Below are positions 60,601-64,000 of a DNA stretch of 64,000 nt, piece by piece. How positions within the stretch are numbered: position 1 is the stretch's first letter; each line of letters begins with the position of its first letter. Made by a program: the position numbers and the translations under genes. Under the pieces are notes generated by a model. That model ran no database searches. It saw only the letters and a list, made by a program, of their open reading frames with translations, and was not told where the DNA came from. The stretch comes from Scatophagus argus (Eukaryota; Chordata; Actinopteri; Scatophagidae), in assembly GCF_020382885.2 (NCBI RefSeq), contig NC_058494.1, positions 14,526,001 through 14,590,000 of the forward strand, read 5' to 3'.

Positions 60601-63600
60601 ATCTGACTTTCTCAGCAGATCATTTAGCTGCCTGTAACATTTCAGCTTCCTGTCTCATCACGCTGGCTTTGACGCGTTTCTTGTGTTTTGTGCCGTATTA
60701 AAGGGATCCAGAACGAGGATGGGACCGTAGCAAAGTGAAGGGACTGCTAGCTAACCTGATCACAATCCGTGATGTCTCCTACGCGACAGCACTGCAAGTT
60801 GTTGCAGGAGGACGCCTGTATAACATTGTAGTGGACACAGAGGTAGGTGTCTTAGTGGGCAGCGTGCTAGTTACTTTAGTTCAATCATTTTCTCCAGTAA
60901 CACCATTGTTGTTCATATGCTTTTTGTCTTTGAACAGGTAACTGGTAAAAAACTGTTGGAGAAGGGAGAGCTGCAGCGGAGGTACACCATTATTCCCCTG
61001 AACAAAATCTCTGCCAAGACACTTGATGACAGAGTGGTCAATGCTGCCAAAAGTCTGGTGAGATGTAAATACAGCTCGCTTTGGAAAACTCATTCTCTTT
61101 GATCTTGAAACGGGACGCTATGTCTTTGATGACTCTCCATTTCTTTCTCACTCTGCTCCGTCTCCTCTGTCCATTCTCTGCCTTCTGTCAGGTTGGAAAG
61201 GACAATGTCCACACAGCTCTGTCCCTGGTGGGCTATGAATCTGACCTGCGTAAGGCCATGGAGTACGTCTTTGGCTCCACGCTGGTGTGTGACACCCTGG
61301 ACAATGCCAAAAAAGTGGCTTTTGATAAGCAGGTGATGACCAAGACTGTTACTCTCGGAGGAGACATCTTTGATCCACAGGGAACTCTGAGCGGAGGTGA
61401 GAACGTGTACTACATTATGTGTATGACAAAATGAAATTGTTTTTCAGTCAGAATCATATAAAACCTTGTGATAGTTAGACAATGCAATGGACCTTTTGTT
61501 TTCCTGCCTTTTCTCTTCCAGGTGCTCGCTCCCAGTCAGCTTCAGTTCTGTCCAGCCTGCAGGAACTGAAGGAAGTTCGGGAAAACCTGAATGATAAGGA
61601 GGCCCAGCTTCAGGAGACTGAACGACAACTGGCCAGCCTAAAGGGAACTGCAGAGAAGTATGTGGATATTAGTTGATAGAGCCAGTTTATTTGTATCAGT
61701 GAATATATGGGTACAGGAATGAGCTTTCAAATTATGTTCGTATTGGTAGTTTGTCCTCCTGGGAGGACTGTCAAGTTGAGTTTTACTATACATGGTTAAG
61801 TACCTTGGTTGAAATTCTTAAAACAAATATCATTATCGGTCTCAAAAATTCTGTCAGGTTTTAATTTTGGCACAGGAATAACATAAGATATTTTTAAATT
61901 GTGTCGCACAAGTTGCACTTGGACATTTCCTTGGATATGTTAATTCGCACAACAATCAATCCCGCAGTCTTCAGCAACTCGTCGCTTGCATTCATATTGT
62001 GCCGTCGTATTTTGACATACTTATGTTCACCTACACCATACATTGTCTTTTTCACTTCACCGTTTTTCCCTCCCTCCAGGTACCGCCAGCTGAAGCAGCA
62101 ATATGAGCTGAAGGTAGAGGAGGAGCAGATCCTGCAGGCCAAGCTGCAGCAGAGCTCCTTCCACCAGCAGCAAGAGGAGCTAGAGAGGCTGCGCAAGGCT
62201 ATTGGTCAGAATGCTGAGTTTAAAATAACTTAACCCAACTAAGCAGTTTGTGTATATTGTATACAAGTGGACATTAGGTTTGTGATTCCACTAGGGTCTA
62301 AATGGCTACAGATGTGATACAGGTTGCTATTAATATAATAATAATATACAGGTCCCGCCTTCATTTTTTTAAAAAAAAAACCAAGACATTATTTTTATTT
62401 ACTTGTGCTATGTGTTTGCTTAACCAGAGGAGAGTGAGGAGACTTTGCGCGTCACTAAGGAGGTTCAGAAACGGGCTGAAGAAAAGTACAAGGTGCTGGA
62501 GAACAAGATGAAGAATGCTGAGGCAGAGAGGGAGAAGGAGCTGAAAGCTGCCCAGCAAAAACTCAATGCAGCCAAGGCCAAAGCCGATGCCTTCAATAAG
62601 AAGCTGAAGCAGAAGCAGCAGGTACACCAACCAGTCATTAGCATTACCTTTTATTTTTATTGTTTATGTCTGTGTATGTATGGCTATTACGAGTTTTCTC
62701 ACACACGTTCGCAGGAGTCCGACGCTGTGGCCCTGGAGCTGGAGGAGCTGCGGCGGGAGCAGGCTGGTTATGAGCAGCAGATTCAGGCTGTGGATGAAGC
62801 CATGAAAGCCATCCAGGAGCAGATAGACAGCATGGCCTGCACTGTTTCACAGAACAAGGTATGTGTTGTTTGTTATTGTGGCATGGTTTTTCCACTGTCC
62901 CCCCTTTGTCTATTCAAATCAATGCATTTGGTGAATCACAATGAACTGTCTAGTGAATAACTCATGATTTGTCACAGCCAGCAATAAGTTGCCTTGTACT
63001 TTGTTTTTTGTCTCTTTTGCTGTGCAGGAGGCAGTGCGTAAAGCCCAGGAGGAGCTTGCCAAACAGAAGGAAGTGATCATGGCTCAGGACAAAGAGCTCA
63101 GGGTGAATACACTTTTGCCACTTTCCTGGTTACCTGGTGCTGATGAATTTTTCTGCTTGGAACTATTTGTTTGATTGTTTTTGTCCATTTGAATGTTCCA
63201 GGGGAAGAGCACAGAGGCCAATAAAATAAGGGAGCAGAACAACGAAGTCCAGCTGAAGATCAAAGAACTGGAGCACAACATTAGTAAACACCGCAAGGAC
63301 AGCCAGGAAGCTGCTGACAAGGTACACGCACAACAAATTCAGTCAGTCTATTATATTTGCTTGAAGGCATGATCTTCAAGGCCTTTGAAGGTTTCGTCTC
63401 GTCTAATATGATGAGGATCCTCTAAACATCACTTCATTCTTATCAAAATGTCCTCCTCCAGGTGACTCGGATGCTGGAGGAACACGACTGGATCCACTCC
63501 GAGCGTCAGTTCTTCGGCCAGCCCAACACTTCTTATGACTTTAAGACCAACAATCCTCGTGAGGCTGGCCAGCGACTGAAGAAGCTGGAGGAGACCACCA

Positions 63601-63880
63601 CCAAGCTGGAGAGGAACGTCAACAAGAGGGCCATGAACATGCTGAACGAGGCAGAAGAAAGGGTGAGGACGGAGACACAGAGAGGGATTGGGCGATTGTT
63701 CACTTCCACCTTTTGAATGTCTACATCTGTTCCAAACAATTGTCTTCATCTTCCGTCCTGTAGTACAATGACCTGATGAAGAAGAAGAGGATCGTGGAGA
63801 ATGACAAAGCGAAAATCTTGCAGACCATCAAGGAGCTGGATCAAAAGAAGAACGAGGCTCTCAATTTGGCGTGGCAGAAG
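57611..63880 (+). CDS. smc2: smc2: condensin subunit SMC2, 3' end beyond window
   Basis: SMC2 pairs with SMC4 as the ATPase core of condensin I and II, which compacts mitotic chromosomes. Exons: 57611-57778, 57968-58117, 58227-58349, 58435-58473, 58545-58655, 58753-58797, 58912-59145, 59342-59491, 59572-59805, 60020-60179, 60284-60401, 60704-60842, 60938-61057, 61192-61396, 61522-61657, 62080-62204, 62428-62621, 62715-62858, 63028-63102, 63202-63321, 63462-63662, 63764-63880; 3108 nt, 1036 codons. The start [20 protein letters not shown] is canonical. Walker A is GLNGSGKSN (K38). A long coiled coil follows (about 165-505), then the hinge ([44 protein letters not shown]; about 510-675), then the return coil. 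The signature LSGG and Walker B are not in the window; about 160 aa remain. All visible phases agree. Confidence 0.97.
60181..60207 (+). repeat. (GT)n tract next to an smc2 splice donor
   Basis: Eleven GT units begin four bases after the end of exon 10 (60179), so the donor reads G|GTACTGTGTGTG. It is in the intron and does not alter the coding sequence. Confidence 0.8.
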
Positions 63881-64000
63881 GTCTGTTCTCTTTGAGCAAA
63901 TAATTTTTTTACCTTTTATATTTGCATTTGCATTTGTTTCTCCATCTTTGATGTGATATTGGACAGTATGAATTGTTAATGTTGTGTTTTGAGTCAACGG
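63881..64000 (+). other. smc2 intron, cut by the window edge
   Basis: The donor after exon 22 is GTCTGT, a weak but valid GT donor. The remaining 120 bases are AT-rich intron. Confidence 0.6.

Overview
The window is vertebrate nuclear DNA, almost certainly from a ray-finned (teleost) fish. It holds intron-rich genes with consensus GT-AG splice sites, many CA/GT, GATA and GA microsatellites, non-autonomous Tc1-like elements, LINE tails ending in GATA repeats, and several dispersed repeat families typical of teleosts. Five protein-coding genes could be reconstructed exon by exon. For the four complete ones the summed exon lengths are exact multiples of three. No rRNA, tRNA, CRISPR array or bacterial-type operon was seen.

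Layout: (1) 158-9015, minus strand: fip1l1, a pre-mRNA 3'-end processing factor, 16 coding exons, 485 aa. (2) 9016-17842: about 8.8 kb with no recognisable gene, holding a Tc1-like element and old repeats. (3) 17843-31554, plus strand: a KIT-type class III receptor tyrosine kinase, 21 coding exons, 956 aa, with a probable 3' UTR to about 33340. (4) 37073-46347, minus strand: the circadian bHLH-PAS factor clock, 21 coding exons, 868 aa, with 5' non-coding exons reaching about 49.9 kb and a probable long 3' UTR toward 34.0 kb. kit and clock converge tail to tail. (5) 53952-55412, plus strand: exoc1l, a three-exon gene of 189 aa related to the Sec3/EXOC1 N-terminal domain. (6) 57611 to the window end, plus strand: smc2, the condensin ATPase; 22 exons (1036 codons) are visible and the C-terminal head lies beyond the window.

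The fip1l1-kit-clock-exoc1l set matches the human chromosome 4q12 neighbourhood (FIP1L1, PDGFRA, KIT, KDR, CLOCK, EXOC1L), but pdgfra, kdr and other intervening genes are absent and fip1l1 is turned to face away from kit. This suggests the reduced copy left by the teleost genome duplication, so kit and clock are more likely the 'b' ohnologs (kitb, clockb). That is inference, not proof. The genes are linked by ancestry and do not form a functional pathway.

No wholly new biological system was found. The most notable items are: a tandem TAG/CAG splice acceptor in kit predicted to toggle one serine in the kinase insert at the junction where mammalian KIT has its Ser+/Ser- isoforms; a 26-glutamine tract in clock just ahead of the exon-19-type coiled coil, plus a second C-terminal glutamine tract; a Ser in place of Ala in the kit APE motif; and nested transposon insertions.
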